Source: a virus
Strand: one strand, 5' to 3'
DNA length: 41,946 nt
IMG/VR virus record: IMGVR_UViG_3300048589_001579
Location: 1 to 41,946 of that record
In this document: in pieces, positions 28,356 through 37,654 of the stretch
Position numbering within the stretch: the first letter of the stretch is position 1
Layout: each line of letters starts with the position of its first letter
Made by a program: the position numbers and the translations under genes
Notes under the pieces: model-generated
Seen by the model: the letters and a program-made list of their open reading frames with translations, nothing else
Databases searched by the model: none
What the model was told of the DNA's origin: nothing

Positions 28356-29567
28356 ATGACCCTCGCCACCGGCGTCGCCAAGCAGGTCCGCTACAAAGTC
28401 GAGTCGGTGTTCGGCACCGCCCCGGCCGCGTCCGGCGCACAACTCCTGCGGCGTGTGTCGTCGACCCTCGCGCTCAAGAAGGAGACCTATCAGTCCGCCG
28501 AGATCCGCTCGGACTATCAGGTCGCCGACATGCGGCACGGGATGCGCCGGGTCGAGGGGTCGCTCGAGGGGGAGCTCTCGCCGGGCACCTACAAGGACTT
28601 CCTCGCCGCCGCGCTCCGGCGCGACTGGACGGCCGTCTCCGCGATGACGTCGCTGTCGATCACGGTGGCGGGATCCGGGCCGACCTACACGCTCACCGAC
28701 GGAGCGAACAACTTCCTCACCGACGGCGTCAAGGTCGGCATGATCGTGCGCCTCACCGCGGGCGCCTTCAACGCGGCGAACCTCAACAAGAACCTGCTCG
28801 TGACCGCCGTCACGGCGACCATCGTCACGGTGCGGCCCCTCAACGGCGATGCGCTCTTGGCGGAGGGCCCGATCGCCTCTGCGACGCTGTCGGCGCCCGG
28901 CAAGGTCAACTACGTCCCGGCGACGGGGCACACGAACGACAGCTTCTCGATCGAGCACTGGCACTCGGACATTTCGCGTTCGCACCTGTTCCGCGGGTGC
29001 AAGGTCAACGACGTCGGATTCCAGTACCAGCCGGGCCAGATGGCGAAGCTGTCGCTGAGCTTCATCGGGCAGGACGTCACGCGTGCCGGCGCCGAGTATT
29101 TCACGACGCCGGGCGCGGAGACCACGACCGGCGTGATGTCGCCGGTGTCGGGGCTGGTCTACGTCAACGGCGCGGTCGCCGGATCGCTGACCGGGCTGAG
29201 CTTCGGGATCAAGGGCGGCCTCGAAGCGGCCCAGGTGATCGGCTCGAACGTGATGCCGGACGTCTTCGCCGGGCGCGTGATGGTCGACGGCCAGTTCTCG
29301 GCCTACTTCGAAGACGGCGCGCTCCACGACCTGTTCGACAACGAGAGCGAGATCGCGATCCTCTACGCGCTCACGACGGGTACGGCGGATGCGGCCGACT
29401 TCGTGTCGTTCGCGATGACGCGCATCAAGCTCGGCGGCGCCGACGACGGCGACGGCGAGAAGGGCCTTCCGCTGACGCTGCCGTTCACGGCGCTTCTCAA
29501 CACCGCCGGGGGTGCCAGCCTGGCGAACGAGGCCACGACCCTCTGGATGCAGGATTCGCAGGCCTGA
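28356..29567 (+). CDS. Major tail tube protein
   Basis: 403 residues. The start (VAKQVRYKVESVFGTAPAAS, RRVSSTLALKKETYQSAEIR, SDYQVADMRHGMRRVEGSLE) matches the Phage_tube_2 type tail tube. Additional beta domains in the C-terminal half (TPGAETTTGVMSPVSG, SLTGLSFGIKGGLEAAQV) are common in such long tube proteins. It forms the stacked rings of the flexible tail. GGAGC is upstream of the ATG. Confidence 0.85.
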   Translation: MTLATGVAKQVRYKVESVFGTAPAASGAQLLRRVSSTLALKKETYQSAEIRSDYQVADMRHGMRRVEGSLEGELSPGTYKDFLAAALRRDWTAVSAMTSLSITVAGSGPTYTLTDGANNFLTDGVKVGMIVRLTAGAFNAANLNKNLLVTAVTATIVTVRPLNGDALLAEGPIASATLSAPGKVNYVPATGHTNDSFSIEHWHSDISRSHLFRGCKVNDVGFQYQPGQMAKLSLSFIGQDVTRAGAEYFTTPGAETTTGVMSPVSGLVYVNGAVAGSLTGLSFGIKGGLEAAQVIGSNVMPDVFAGRVMVDGQFSAYFEDGALHDLFDNESEIAILYALTTGTADAADFVSFAMTRIKLGGADDGDGEKGLPLTLPFTALLNTAGGASLANEATTLWMQDSQA

Positions 29568-29590
29568 CCGCCTGCAGCACGGCCCGCCGG

Positions 29591-29628
29591 CCCGCGGTCC
29601 AACGGTCCTCGCAGACCTGGACCGCGGG
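29591..29628. other. Hairpin between tail tube and tail chaperone genes
   Basis: Perfect 10-bp inverted repeat, CCCGCGGTCC at 29591-29600 and GGACCGCGGG at 29619-29628, with an 18-base loop in a 95-base gap. No T run follows. It may lower read-through or protect the 3' end of the abundant tube mRNA relative to the downstream genes. Confidence 0.55.
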
Positions 29629-29662
29629 TGCGGGCGGGATCTCAGACGAAAGCGAGGACCCG

Positions 29663-30100
29663 ATGGATGCGCAGCAAATGGCCCCGGCAGGGGGGTTCGA
29701 CGGCACCGCGTTCGACCCGATCGCGGCGTCCGAGCAGGGCCACACGATCGAGCTCGTCAACCCGGCCACCGGCAAGCCGTTCGGCGCCACGGTGACGATC
29801 GTCGGCGAGGACGCCGAGCGGATGCAGGACTGGCAGCGCCGCTTCTACGACCGCGTGCAGCGCGAGGAGCGGCTGTCGAAGAAGTCCGGCCGGCCGGTCG
29901 AGCGCTCCTACGACGACCTGCAGGAGCAGCTCGTGCAGAAGGCGGTGGCGCACACGACCGCCTGGTCCGGCTTCTTCGCGGGCGGCCAGGAGGTTCCGTT
30001 CTCGCCCGCGGCGGCCGAGGGCGTTTACCGGCGGCAGCGCTGGCTGCGCGACCTCATCCTCGAAGAGGCGCGCGTCCTGGGAAACTTCGTGCGGCGCTGA
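29663..30100 (+). CDS. Tail assembly chaperone, gpG-like
   Basis: 145 residues from ATG 29663-29665 with GAGG about seven bases upstream. It starts MDAQQMAPAGGFDGTAFDPI and has a helical core (ERMQDWQRRFYDRVQREERL, then SYDDLQEQLVQKAVAHTTAW). As in lambda G, it lies between tail tube and tape measure genes. Near its end the slippery GGGAAAC (30079-30085) can move ribosomes by -1 into the next frame to make a longer G-T product that guides tape measure assembly. Confidence 0.8.
   Translation: MDAQQMAPAGGFDGTAFDPIAASEQGHTIELVNPATGKPFGATVTIVGEDAERMQDWQRRFYDRVQREERLSKKSGRPVERSYDDLQEQLVQKAVAHTTAWSGFFAGGQEVPFSPAAAEGVYRRQRWLRDLILEEARVLGNFVRR
30079..30085 (+). promoter_or_regulatory. Programmed -1 frameshift site GGGAAAC
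   Basis: The heptamer fits X XXY YYZ when read G GGA AAC in the gpG frame. It lies five codons before the gpG stop, and the downstream sequence can form a GGCG/CGCC hairpin. Confidence 0.8.
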
Positions 30101-30489
30101 TCGACGAACTCGCCGCCTTCGCCGAGCACCACTTCCGTCTCAACTTCCCGCGATCCGACGGCCAAAGTGAGCGCGCGCACCTGGAGGAGCTGTGGCGGGT
30201 AACGGGAAAAGCTCCGGCGGCGCTCGTCGATACGCCGGACATGCCGTGCGGCGGGGAGGTGGTGTGGCGCTGGTTCGTCGATCTCGCCGCTGCGCGTCGG
30301 CAGTCAGGCATGGGCACGTCGCCGCTCGTCTGGGCCGACGTCGGGGCGTACTTCCGGCTATGGCGCACCGTGCCGCGTCCGTGGGAGCTGCAGGCGCTTC
30401 GTGCACTCGACGGCGTCTACCTGCGTGTCGCCGGCGAGATCGCGGAGCAGCGCCGGCGCGCCGGGAAGAGGGCGGGCGAGCAGGCTTGA
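30085..30489 (+). CDS. T extension of the tail chaperone, made by -1 frameshift
   Basis: The -1 frame after the GGGAAAC slippery site runs from CTT at 30085 to the stop at 30489, adding 134 residues to give a G-T fusion of about 275 residues. The extension (LRAALIDELAAFAEHHFRLN, later WRWFVDLAAARRQSGM and VGAYFRLWRTVPRPWELQ) has the composition of tail chaperone T regions. It has no own start signal. A run of G residues precedes the following tape measure gene. Confidence 0.8.
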   Translation, partial: LRAALIDELAAFAEHHFRLNFPRSDGQSERAHLEELWRVTGKAPAALVDTPDMPCGGEVVWRWFVDLAAARRQSGMGTSPLVWADVGAYFRLWRTVPRPWELQALRALDGVYLRVAGEIAEQRRRAGKRAGEQA

Positions 30490-30531
30490 CTGTGCGCGCG
30501 TCGACGATGGCGGGCGCGGGAGGGGGGTGCT

Positions 30532-33500
30532 GTGGGCTTTGACGTCGGCACGAAGTTCGTCGTCGCCGCGGGGATGACCGGCGAGGCGGCTGTCCTCGCC
30601 GGAGCGAACAGCATCTCGGCGGCATTCGGCGCCCTGGGCGGGCAGCTCGCGAAGTTCGGCCTCTCGGTTGCCGGCCTCTACAAGCTCATCGACCTCGCGG
30701 TCGACACGGTCCGGGCAGCCTCGGCGCTCGACGATCTGTCGGACGCGACCGGGTCGACGGTCGAAAATCTGTCGCGGCTCGCCAACCAGGCCAAGATCGC
30801 CGGAGCGCCGTTCGAGACGCTCGAGTCGCTGATGCTCCGGCTGTCGGCCGGCATGGCGGGGACCGACGAGCAGAGCGAACGCGTGCAGCGCGCGATGGCG
30901 GCTCTGGGGGTGTCGGCGCGCGATCCGGCCCAGGCGCTCAACGAGATCGCGGTCAAGTTGTCCGAGTTCGGCGACGGGATCGAGAAGGCGGCGATCGCGC
31001 GCGAGTTGTTCGGGAGGAGCGGGCCGGCCTTCCTCGCGACTCTCAAGGACATCGCCGAGGCGCAGGACGTCGTGGCCACGGTCACCCGGCAGCAGGCCGC
31101 CGATGCCGAGCGACTGGAGAAGGAGTGGCGACGCCTGGGCATCGAGGGGCAGGCGCTGGCGAATACGCTCCTGTCGACGATCGTGCCGGCGCTGGCGACG
31201 CAGATCGAAGGCTTCCGGCTTGCAAGAAATGCTGGCCTGTCGTGGTGGCAGGCGGCGGACTTCGGCACCGTCAGCGCGGAGGGACTTCCGGGCCGAATCG
31301 GCATCGTCACGCGGAAGATGGCGGAGTACGAAGCGCAGATCGACGGGATGCGGGTGAAAGCCAAGGACGACCCGATCTTCGGGATCTATGCCCAAGAGCA
31401 GATCGATCGCACGGCCGGAAAGATAGCTGAAGCTTCAAAGCAGTTGAGTGTGCTGATCGCCTTGAGAGACAAGGCGATCATGCGCAACGTCGAGGCGATG
31501 GGCGACACCGGCGACCAGACGGATCGCCTGCTCGCCGGGCTCAACCGGCGTGCCGGGGATGCGCGGCTGGCCGAGATCGTCGGCCAGTTGGGCGGCGGCG
31601 GGAAGGCGAAGGCGACCGTCGACGAGTTCATCCGGATGCTCGACCAGGTCAAGCGGTCGGCGGCGGAGGTGGATGCGGAGCTCACGAGCGCGTTCAGCGG
31701 GGAGCAGATCGTCGCGGCCGAGAAGGAGCTCGCGAAGCTCATGGCGTCGGACGACTGGAAGAAGCTCTCCGAGGGCCAGCAGATCACACTGATGGTCGAG
31801 TACGACTCGGTCATCGAGGGACAGAAGGAGCTCGTGCGCATCAAGAAGGCGACCGAGGACGTCAACAAGGCGACCTTGGAGCTGGCGGCCACCAAGGCCA
31901 AGGCGGCGGCAATCAACCAGCGCGAGATCGACGACCTCATCAAGCAAAACGAGTCGCTCGAAGGCCGCCTGGCGCAGCTCAAGCGCGAGGGCGAGGAGAT
32001 CGGCCTCACGAACGACCAGCTCCGCGCCCTCACGATCTCCAGGATCGACGACGAGATCCGGCAGAAGGAGCAGACGCTCGCAACCTACGAGAACATCGAG
32101 GGGATGGAGACGCAGGCGGCGCTGATGCGCTCCCAGATCGCCCTGCTCAACCAGATCCGCGACCAGACGGCGTCGAACCAGACCGCTCAGGGCATCGCCG
32201 ACCAGGCGAAGAAGGCGTCCGACGAGTGGGCGCGCGCCGCTCAGTCGATCGAGCAGTCGCTGACCGATGCGCTGCTGCGCGGATTCGAGAGCGGCGCCGA
32301 CTTCGCCGCGAACCTGCGCGACACGCTGGTCAACATGTTCAAGACGCTGGTGCTGCGGCCGATCATCCAGGCAGTGCTCGCGCCGGTGGCCGGCGGGCTC
32401 GGGAGCCTGCTGCCCGGCTCGGCCGGCGCGTCTCCGCTGGGTGGTGGTGGTGGTGGTGGGCTCGACCTCTTGAGCACGCTCTTCTCGGGCGCCGGCTCAC
32501 TCTTCGGCGGCGGCACGCTCTTTGGCGGCTCGCTCGCCGGCGGCGGCATCTTCTCCTCGGGCCTGGGCGCGACGTTCGCGACCTCGGCGCTCGGCGAAGG
32601 CCTCGGCCTCACGGTCGCGATGGGCGCTGGCGAGGGCATGGCGCTCACCGCGCTTGGTTCGATGCTCGGCACCGCCATCCCGGTGATCGGGGCGGTCCTG
32701 GCGATCGCCGCGCTGGCCGGCGCGTTCGACAAGGACCCGTCGCAGGTGCAGGGCCGCTTCGGCATCCGCCCGGGCGAGAGCGGCTTCGAGGACAACGCCT
32801 TCACGAAGAGCCCGTTCGGGAACCTGGGCTTCCTCGACGATGGGACCAAGTACTTCTCCGGCGAGGCCGCCCAGGTCTTCAACACGCTCGTCGGCGACAC
32901 GCTCGCCGCGTTCTCGTCGCGGATGGACACGTCGCAGATCGAGAGCCTCGCCGACAAGCTGCAGGGGATGGACTTCGGCAGCTTCGAGGGCGAGTACACG
33001 ACGCAGGAGTTCATCGAGAAATACGGCGGCCAGATCCTGCAGCAGGTGATCAGCACCGCGTTCGGCGAGCTCGACCCGGCGCTGCAGGCGGTCTTCGACG
33101 GATTCAAGGGGACGGCCGACGAGGCCGCCGAGTTCGCGAACGTGCTGCTCGCCGTGCACGATCTGACGAAGACGATCCCGACCGACCTGCGCGAGACGTT
33201 GATCGCGGCGCTCGACGGCACCGCCGAGACGAGCGAGCAGGTGATCGCCTTCGCCGGCGCCTACCTCACGCTGCAGGAGGTGATGAACCGCGACCCGCTC
33301 GAGGACGCGCTCACCGCCATCGCGGACGCGAGCGACTCGGCCTACGTCTCGCTGATGCAGCAGGCCGACGCCTTCGAGGAGCTGATCGAAGCCTACGACG
33401 GGTCGGCCGCCGCGTCCGAGGAGATCGCCCAGGCGACGGTCGACTACTACAACGCGCTGGTGAACGTGATCGCCGGCATCCGGCAGCTCCGCGCGTCGAT

Positions 33501-33963
33501 CGGCGAGATGTTCGATCGGACGATCGAGGAGATGATGCTCGAGACGATGTCCGACGACGGCAAGAAGGACTACTTCGCGAACCAGATCGATCTCCTCGCC
33601 GCGCAGCTCGAGACCGCGACCGACCCTGCCGAGATCGAGAGGCTCACCAGCCAGATCAACGAGTACATCCGCGCGTCGTTCGGGCTGCTGACACCCGACG
33701 AGCAGGTGCGGATGCTCGACCAGTACACCGCCTACGCCCGCGAGATCGCCGCGCTCGCCGATGAGCGCCTGGCGGCGGCGGAAGAGGCCGCGCAGGCACG
33801 CGCCGACGCGCTGCTCACCCAGTTGCGCTCGGTGCTCGAGACGGCGGCCAACGACATGAGGTCGGCCGGCGCCGACATGAAGCTCGCTGCGACGACGCTG
33901 CTCGCGGCTGCCCGGACCCCGATCACGGTTGTCCTCGAGACCGACGACGTGGTGGACCGCTGA
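30532..33963 (+). CDS. Tail tape measure protein
   Basis: 1143 residues from GTG 30532-30534 with GGAGGGG upstream. Long helical stretches (ADAERLEKEWRRLGIEGQAL, DEWARAAQSIEQSLTDALLR) are followed by a hydrophobic central region (about 640-730: GGGGGGGLDLL to VIGAVLAIAALAGAF) and further helices to the end. The largest gene of the window, as expected for the protein that sets tail length. A GGT trinucleotide run at 32441-32458 encodes the Gly tract. Confidence 0.92.
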   Translation: MGFDVGTKFVVAAGMTGEAAVLAGANSISAAFGALGGQLAKFGLSVAGLYKLIDLAVDTVRAASALDDLSDATGSTVENLSRLANQAKIAGAPFETLESLMLRLSAGMAGTDEQSERVQRAMAALGVSARDPAQALNEIAVKLSEFGDGIEKAAIARELFGRSGPAFLATLKDIAEAQDVVATVTRQQAADAERLEKEWRRLGIEGQALANTLLSTIVPALATQIEGFRLARNAGLSWWQAADFGTVSAEGLPGRIGIVTRKMAEYEAQIDGMRVKAKDDPIFGIYAQEQIDRTAGKIAEASKQLSVLIALRDKAIMRNVEAMGDTGDQTDRLLAGLNRRAGDARLAEIVGQLGGGGKAKATVDEFIRMLDQVKRSAAEVDAELTSAFSGEQIVAAEKELAKLMASDDWKKLSEGQQITLMVEYDSVIEGQKELVRIKKATEDVNKATLELAATKAKAAAINQREIDDLIKQNESLEGRLAQLKREGEEIGLTNDQLRALTISRIDDEIRQKEQTLATYENIEGMETQAALMRSQIALLNQIRDQTASNQTAQGIADQAKKASDEWARAAQSIEQSLTDALLRGFESGADFAANLRDTLVNMFKTLVLRPIIQAVLAPVAGGLGSLLPGSAGASPLGGGGGGGLDLLSTLFSGAGSLFGGGTLFGGSLAGGGIFSSGLGATFATSALGEGLGLTVAMGAGEGMALTALGSMLGTAIPVIGAVLAIAALAGAFDKDPSQVQGRFGIRPGESGFEDNAFTKSPFGNLGFLDDGTKYFSGEAAQVFNTLVGDTLAAFSSRMDTSQIESLADKLQGMDFGSFEGEYTTQEFIEKYGGQILQQVISTAFGELDPALQAVFDGFKGTADEAAEFANVLLAVHDLTKTIPTDLRETLIAALDGTAETSEQVIAFAGAYLTLQEVMNRDPLEDALTAIADASDSAYVSLMQQADAFEELIEAYDGSAAASEEIAQATVDYYNALVNVIAGIRQLRASIGEMFDRTIEEMMLETMSDDGKKDYFANQIDLLAAQLETATDPAEIERLTSQINEYIRASFGLLTPDEQVRMLDQYTAYAREIAALADERLAAAEEAAQARADALLTQLRSVLETAANDMRSAGADMKLAATTLLAAARTPITVVLETDDVVDR

Positions 33964-34487
33964 TGCGCGCGCTCTCGACCCCGACGTCGGACGCCGCGGT
34001 CGCGCTCGTCACGCAGCCGGGGGTCCTGGTCGAGATTGGATTCGCTACGCCGCTTCGGCTCTCCTCGCGCGGCGACGTGGCCGCGCTCGGCAACGACTGG
34101 ACCGCCTGGGACGTAGTGGTCTCGGGGTTGTCGTTCGACCCGGCGAAGCCGGCCAACGGCGGGTCGATCATCCTTGGGGACCATGACCAGTCGATCTCGG
34201 CGCTCGTGCTGGGGGAGGGGGTGGCCGGTCGCGAGGTGCGGGTGTGGCGCTACTTCGCGGAGGCGACCGACAGCGATGATCCGGTAATGGTGTTCGCCGG
34301 GCTCGCCGGTAGCGCGTCGGGCGGAGCGGTGCGCGCCGTGACGATCGGACTGGTCGCGCGCGAGAACACGACGCTCTACTCGCCGCGCCGGTACATGACA
34401 CCCGAAGTTGGCTTCACGGCGCTGCCGCCTGCCGGGAAGAAGCTCACGTTCAACGGCACGATCTACGAGCTCAAGGGCGAGCGCTGA
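33963..34487 (+). CDS. Tail tip protein, unknown subtype
   Basis: 174 residues. Beta-rich with VLVEIGFATPLRLSSRGDVA, VSGLSFDPAKPANGGSI and AVRAVTIGLVARENTTLYSP. The pattern of short repeated strands and the position after the tape measure suggest a baseplate/tip component (lambda M/L region or DUF2163-like). Its ATG overlaps the tape measure stop as TGATG. Confidence 0.65.
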   Translation: MRALSTPTSDAAVALVTQPGVLVEIGFATPLRLSSRGDVAALGNDWTAWDVVVSGLSFDPAKPANGGSIILGDHDQSISALVLGEGVAGREVRVWRYFAEATDSDDPVMVFAGLAGSASGGAVRAVTIGLVARENTTLYSPRRYMTPEVGFTALPPAGKKLTFNGTIYELKGER

Positions 34488-34810
34488 TGCCCTACCCGTC
34501 CTTCGATCAGCACGTTGGCTCCGACGCCGAGATCGTCACGGACCGGGTCGTGACGCGCGACGCGGGCGGCACGGCGCGCGCGTCGTCGTACTACGACGCA
34601 GCGAAGCGGAAGTTCACGGTTCGTCACAAGCTGTCGACCGCCGATGTTGCGACGCTCGAGGCCTACTACGCGGCGAACCTTGTCGCCTCGTTCGACTTCA
34701 CGTGGGCGCTCAATGGCACGACGTACACCTGCATCTTCGGGCGCGGAGGCGTGCGCGTCACCCCGGGCGCGGTCTATCACGACGTCACCGTCGAGCTGGA
34801 GCAGGTCTGA
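34487..34810 (+). CDS. Minor tail protein (gpM-like position)
   Basis: 107 residues, MPYPSFDQHVGSDAEIVTDR at the start, then RKFTVRHKLSTADVATLEAY and FDFTWALNGTTYTCIFG. Small beta protein likely at the tail tip. Both junctions are one-base TGATG overlaps, so the tip genes are tightly coupled. Assignment rests on size and position. Confidence 0.6.
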   Translation: MPYPSFDQHVGSDAEIVTDRVVTRDAGGTARASSYYDAAKRKFTVRHKLSTADVATLEAYYAANLVASFDFTWALNGTTYTCIFGRGGVRVTPGAVYHDVTVELEQV

Positions 34811-37293
34811 TGACGGGGGGCCGCTACTTCGGCAGCGAGCCGCGGATGCGGGCGCCCGACGCCGGCACCGTGCCGCTGTTCCCGCGAACGACGTCGCCGC
34901 GGAGCCCAACGCTCACGATTCCGACCTTCCCGGACACGCGCGAGTGGGTCTCGCTGACCCGATACACGTACTACGACGTCGGCTCGGACATGGCGGCGCG
35001 ACGCCGAGGGAAGTCGAACGCGGCGTCCCAGGCGCAGGTCGGTGGTCCCGGCACCATCATCCCGATCCACTACGGCATGCGCCGGGTCGGCGCTCGCATC
35101 GGCGCGGTCACGACTTACGGGGGCGCGCTCGTCCTCCTGTGCGTTTGGGGCGAGGGCGAAATCGACGCGGTCGAGCAGGTCTACATCAACGACGAAGCGG
35201 CCGCCGGCAGCGTGCAGGTCACGCACTATCTTGGCGCCGCCTCGCAGGCCGCCGACCCGACGCTCGTCGCGGCATTCGCGGCCGCCGGACTCGTCTACGC
35301 CGACACGCTGCCAAACATCGCCTACTCGGTGATCCGCGTCGGCCCGCGCTCGAACACCGGCTTCCCGGAGGTGTCCGCTCGCCTTCGTGGTCGGAAGGTG
35401 GCGGCGACGTCCGGCGGGACGCCGGCCTATTCGACGGTGCCGGCGTACATCATCGCCGATCTGATCGAGAACGAGCGCTACGGGCTCAACGCCTCGGTCA
35501 ACTGGTCTGACGTGGCGGCGCTCGCGGCCCGGAACACCGAGACAGTCGGCGGCGAGCAGCGGCACGTGCTGTCTGTATCGATCGACCAACGCGCCACCGC
35601 TGAGCAGTGGCTGGTGACGCTCGCAGACTACGCCGGTTGCATCCCGATCAAGGAGGGTGACACTTACCGCCTGATCCCGGACGCGCCTGCGGCGTCGGTC
35701 GCGACGCTAAACAAGGGCGACGTCGTCGAGGGCAGCCTTCGCTGGGAGGCGCGCGCCCCGGCCGAGGCCCCTACGGTGATCGAGGTCGGCTACACGGACA
35801 CGAGTTCGACGCCCTGGCGCGACGACTCGGCCTTCGTCTATGCGCCCGGCTCGGTCGAGCGCCGTGTGTCGAAAGTGTCTCGGCCGGGGATCCAGCGTTA
35901 TTCCGAGGCATATCGCTACGGTGTGGCGCTGCTCAACGGCTTCCAGACCGCCGACCTCAAGGTGAGGTTCGACGCGTTCGACGAGGCCATCGAGTTCCTG
36001 CCCGGGGATGTGATAACGCTCAACGCTCCTCCGTTCACCAGCAAGGATTTCCGCGTCGTGACGATCGCGCCGAGTACGCCGCAGCTCTGGACGATCACGG
36101 CACTCGAGTACGACGCGGCGAAGTGGAGCGACAGCGTTGTGGCCGGTCCGACGACGCTCGACACCGGGCTGCCAAGCCCGTTCGAGGTGACGATGCCGGC
36201 CGGGCTCTCTCTGGTCGAGGACGTGTTCCAGATCCAGACGGGTCGGTTCGGCTCCCGCCTCCAAGTGTCGTGGACCGGCCCGACGCGCGCGACCTACCTG
36301 TTTCTGGTGGGGTTCACGCTCACAGTGAGCGATGGCACGAACGTCTCGACTTTCGAGCTGCCCTACGACGCCACCGAGTTCGTGACGCCGGCCCTGCCGG
36401 AGAATCAGCTCTACACGGTGACGCTGCGGGCACGCTCGGAGTTCGCCGAGAGCGATGCGGCGCTGACGACGATCATCAACAACGGCAAGCTCGCCCTGCC
36501 GTCCGACGTGCCGTCGATCGCCGCCTACTCGGTCAACGGCGAGACGCGCGCCTCCTGGACGGCCGCTTCGGACCTCGACCTCACGAGCTACGAGCTGCGG
36601 TACAGCGGCCAGAGCGGCACCTGGGAGGCCGCCACCGCGTTCGCGTTCGTGGCGGCCCCGGAGACGCGGTTCACGACGACGATGATCCCGTCCGGCGCGC
36701 GGCGGGTGTGGATCAAGGCGCACGATTCGGTGCGCACCGACCTCTATCCGAATGGCCAGGAGAGCGCGAACGCGGCCTACGTCGACCTGACCGTCGTCGA
36801 CAGCACGACCAGCGTCTCGGTCGAGTACGAGCTCGAGGCCGGGACGCTGACGAACATGGTCGCGCACGTCCCCACTGGCTGGATCACGGCGGTCTCGTCC
36901 GACACCTGGGACGCGCTCTTCGCGTCCGCGATGTCGACCTACACGAACGCGCTCGCCACCTACCACGCGAGCGCGACGTCGTCGATCGTCTCGGCGTCCG
37001 TGGACGGCGACGTGTCGGAGCTGTGCACCGTCACCGCCGACCCTGACTACACCGACCTCTCCGGGACCGGCCAGGTCTACATCGAGCACAAGGTCCTCGT
37101 CGGCGACTCGTGGACGCGGGTCAACGCAGCGGTCGCGACGGTCACGGCGCGCTACTTCCGCGTCGGTGTCGAGTGGACCACGACCGAGACCGGCATCGTG
37201 TCCGACCTGGGCGTGCTGCGGAAGACGGTCGACGGCACCGCGAACTTCATCCAGCACACGGTGCTCAACGACGCGGTGTCGTGGATGCTGTGA
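34810..37293 (+). CDS. Tail tip host-specificity protein (gpJ-like)
   Basis: 827 residues from ATG 34810-34812. Early region TLTIPTFPDTREWVSLTRYT and GTIIPIHYGMRRVGARIGAV, then LIENERYGLNASVNWSDVAA and TLADYAGCIPIKEGDTYRLI, as in lambda J-type central tail fibre proteins (Phage-tail_3 region). The C-terminal part has fibronectin-like beta domains (TSYELRYSGQSGTWEAATAF) and a divergent end, consistent with receptor contact. Small L/K/I genes usual before J in lambda are not recognisable. Confidence 0.85.
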   Translation: MTGGRYFGSEPRMRAPDAGTVPLFPRTTSPRSPTLTIPTFPDTREWVSLTRYTYYDVGSDMAARRRGKSNAASQAQVGGPGTIIPIHYGMRRVGARIGAVTTYGGALVLLCVWGEGEIDAVEQVYINDEAAAGSVQVTHYLGAASQAADPTLVAAFAAAGLVYADTLPNIAYSVIRVGPRSNTGFPEVSARLRGRKVAATSGGTPAYSTVPAYIIADLIENERYGLNASVNWSDVAALAARNTETVGGEQRHVLSVSIDQRATAEQWLVTLADYAGCIPIKEGDTYRLIPDAPAASVATLNKGDVVEGSLRWEARAPAEAPTVIEVGYTDTSSTPWRDDSAFVYAPGSVERRVSKVSRPGIQRYSEAYRYGVALLNGFQTADLKVRFDAFDEAIEFLPGDVITLNAPPFTSKDFRVVTIAPSTPQLWTITALEYDAAKWSDSVVAGPTTLDTGLPSPFEVTMPAGLSLVEDVFQIQTGRFGSRLQVSWTGPTRATYLFLVGFTLTVSDGTNVSTFELPYDATEFVTPALPENQLYTVTLRARSEFAESDAALTTIINNGKLALPSDVPSIAAYSVNGETRASWTAASDLDLTSYELRYSGQSGTWEAATAFAFVAAPETRFTTTMIPSGARRVWIKAHDSVRTDLYPNGQESANAAYVDLTVVDSTTSVSVEYELEAGTLTNMVAHVPTGWITAVSSDTWDALFASAMSTYTNALATYHASATSSIVSASVDGDVSELCTVTADPDYTDLSGTGQVYIEHKVLVGDSWTRVNAAVATVTARYFRVGVEWTTTETGIVSDLGVLRKTVDGTANFIQHTVLNDAVSWML

Positions 37294-37300
37294 GGAAAAG

Positions 37301-37654
37301 ATGCCGCTGAACACCAGCACGCCCGAGTGCCTCTACTACGGTCTCCTATCCAGCAGCGAGGCCGATCTTGCCACGGTGGGCGCGGCGGAGCTGTGGATCG
37401 CCACGCAGATCGAGGTGACCAATACGGACTCGTCGGAGCGGACGTTCACGCTCAAGTCCGTCCCTGACGGCGACACGACGGGCGACCAGCACCTCATCGG
37501 GTTCGGGAAGGCGATGACCATCGGTGCGACCCCGAAGGTCTACCGCGCGACCGGGCGCTGGGTGTTGCCCGCGAGCGGCAAGCTTCGCGGGTTCGCCAGC
37601 GCTGCCAGCGTCGTGGTCGTGCGCATCGACGGCATCAAGGTGACGACGACATGA
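37301..37654 (+). CDS. Small virion protein after gpJ, unknown
   Basis: 117 residues from ATG 37301-37303 with AGGAA upstream. Beta-rich: LYYGLLSSSEADLATVG, IATQIEVTNTDSSERTFTLK and ATGRWVLPASGKLRGFASA. It may be a fibre-associated or tip attachment protein. No family recognised. Confidence 0.55.
   Translation: MPLNTSTPECLYYGLLSSSEADLATVGAAELWIATQIEVTNTDSSERTFTLKSVPDGDTTGDQHLIGFGKAMTIGATPKVYRATGRWVLPASGKLRGFASAASVVVVRIDGIKVTTT

Noticed and set aside
32441-32458. GGT trinucleotide run in the tape measure gene
   Set aside because: It simply encodes a glycine tract in a hydrophobic low-complexity region; slippage is possible but nothing suggests regulation.
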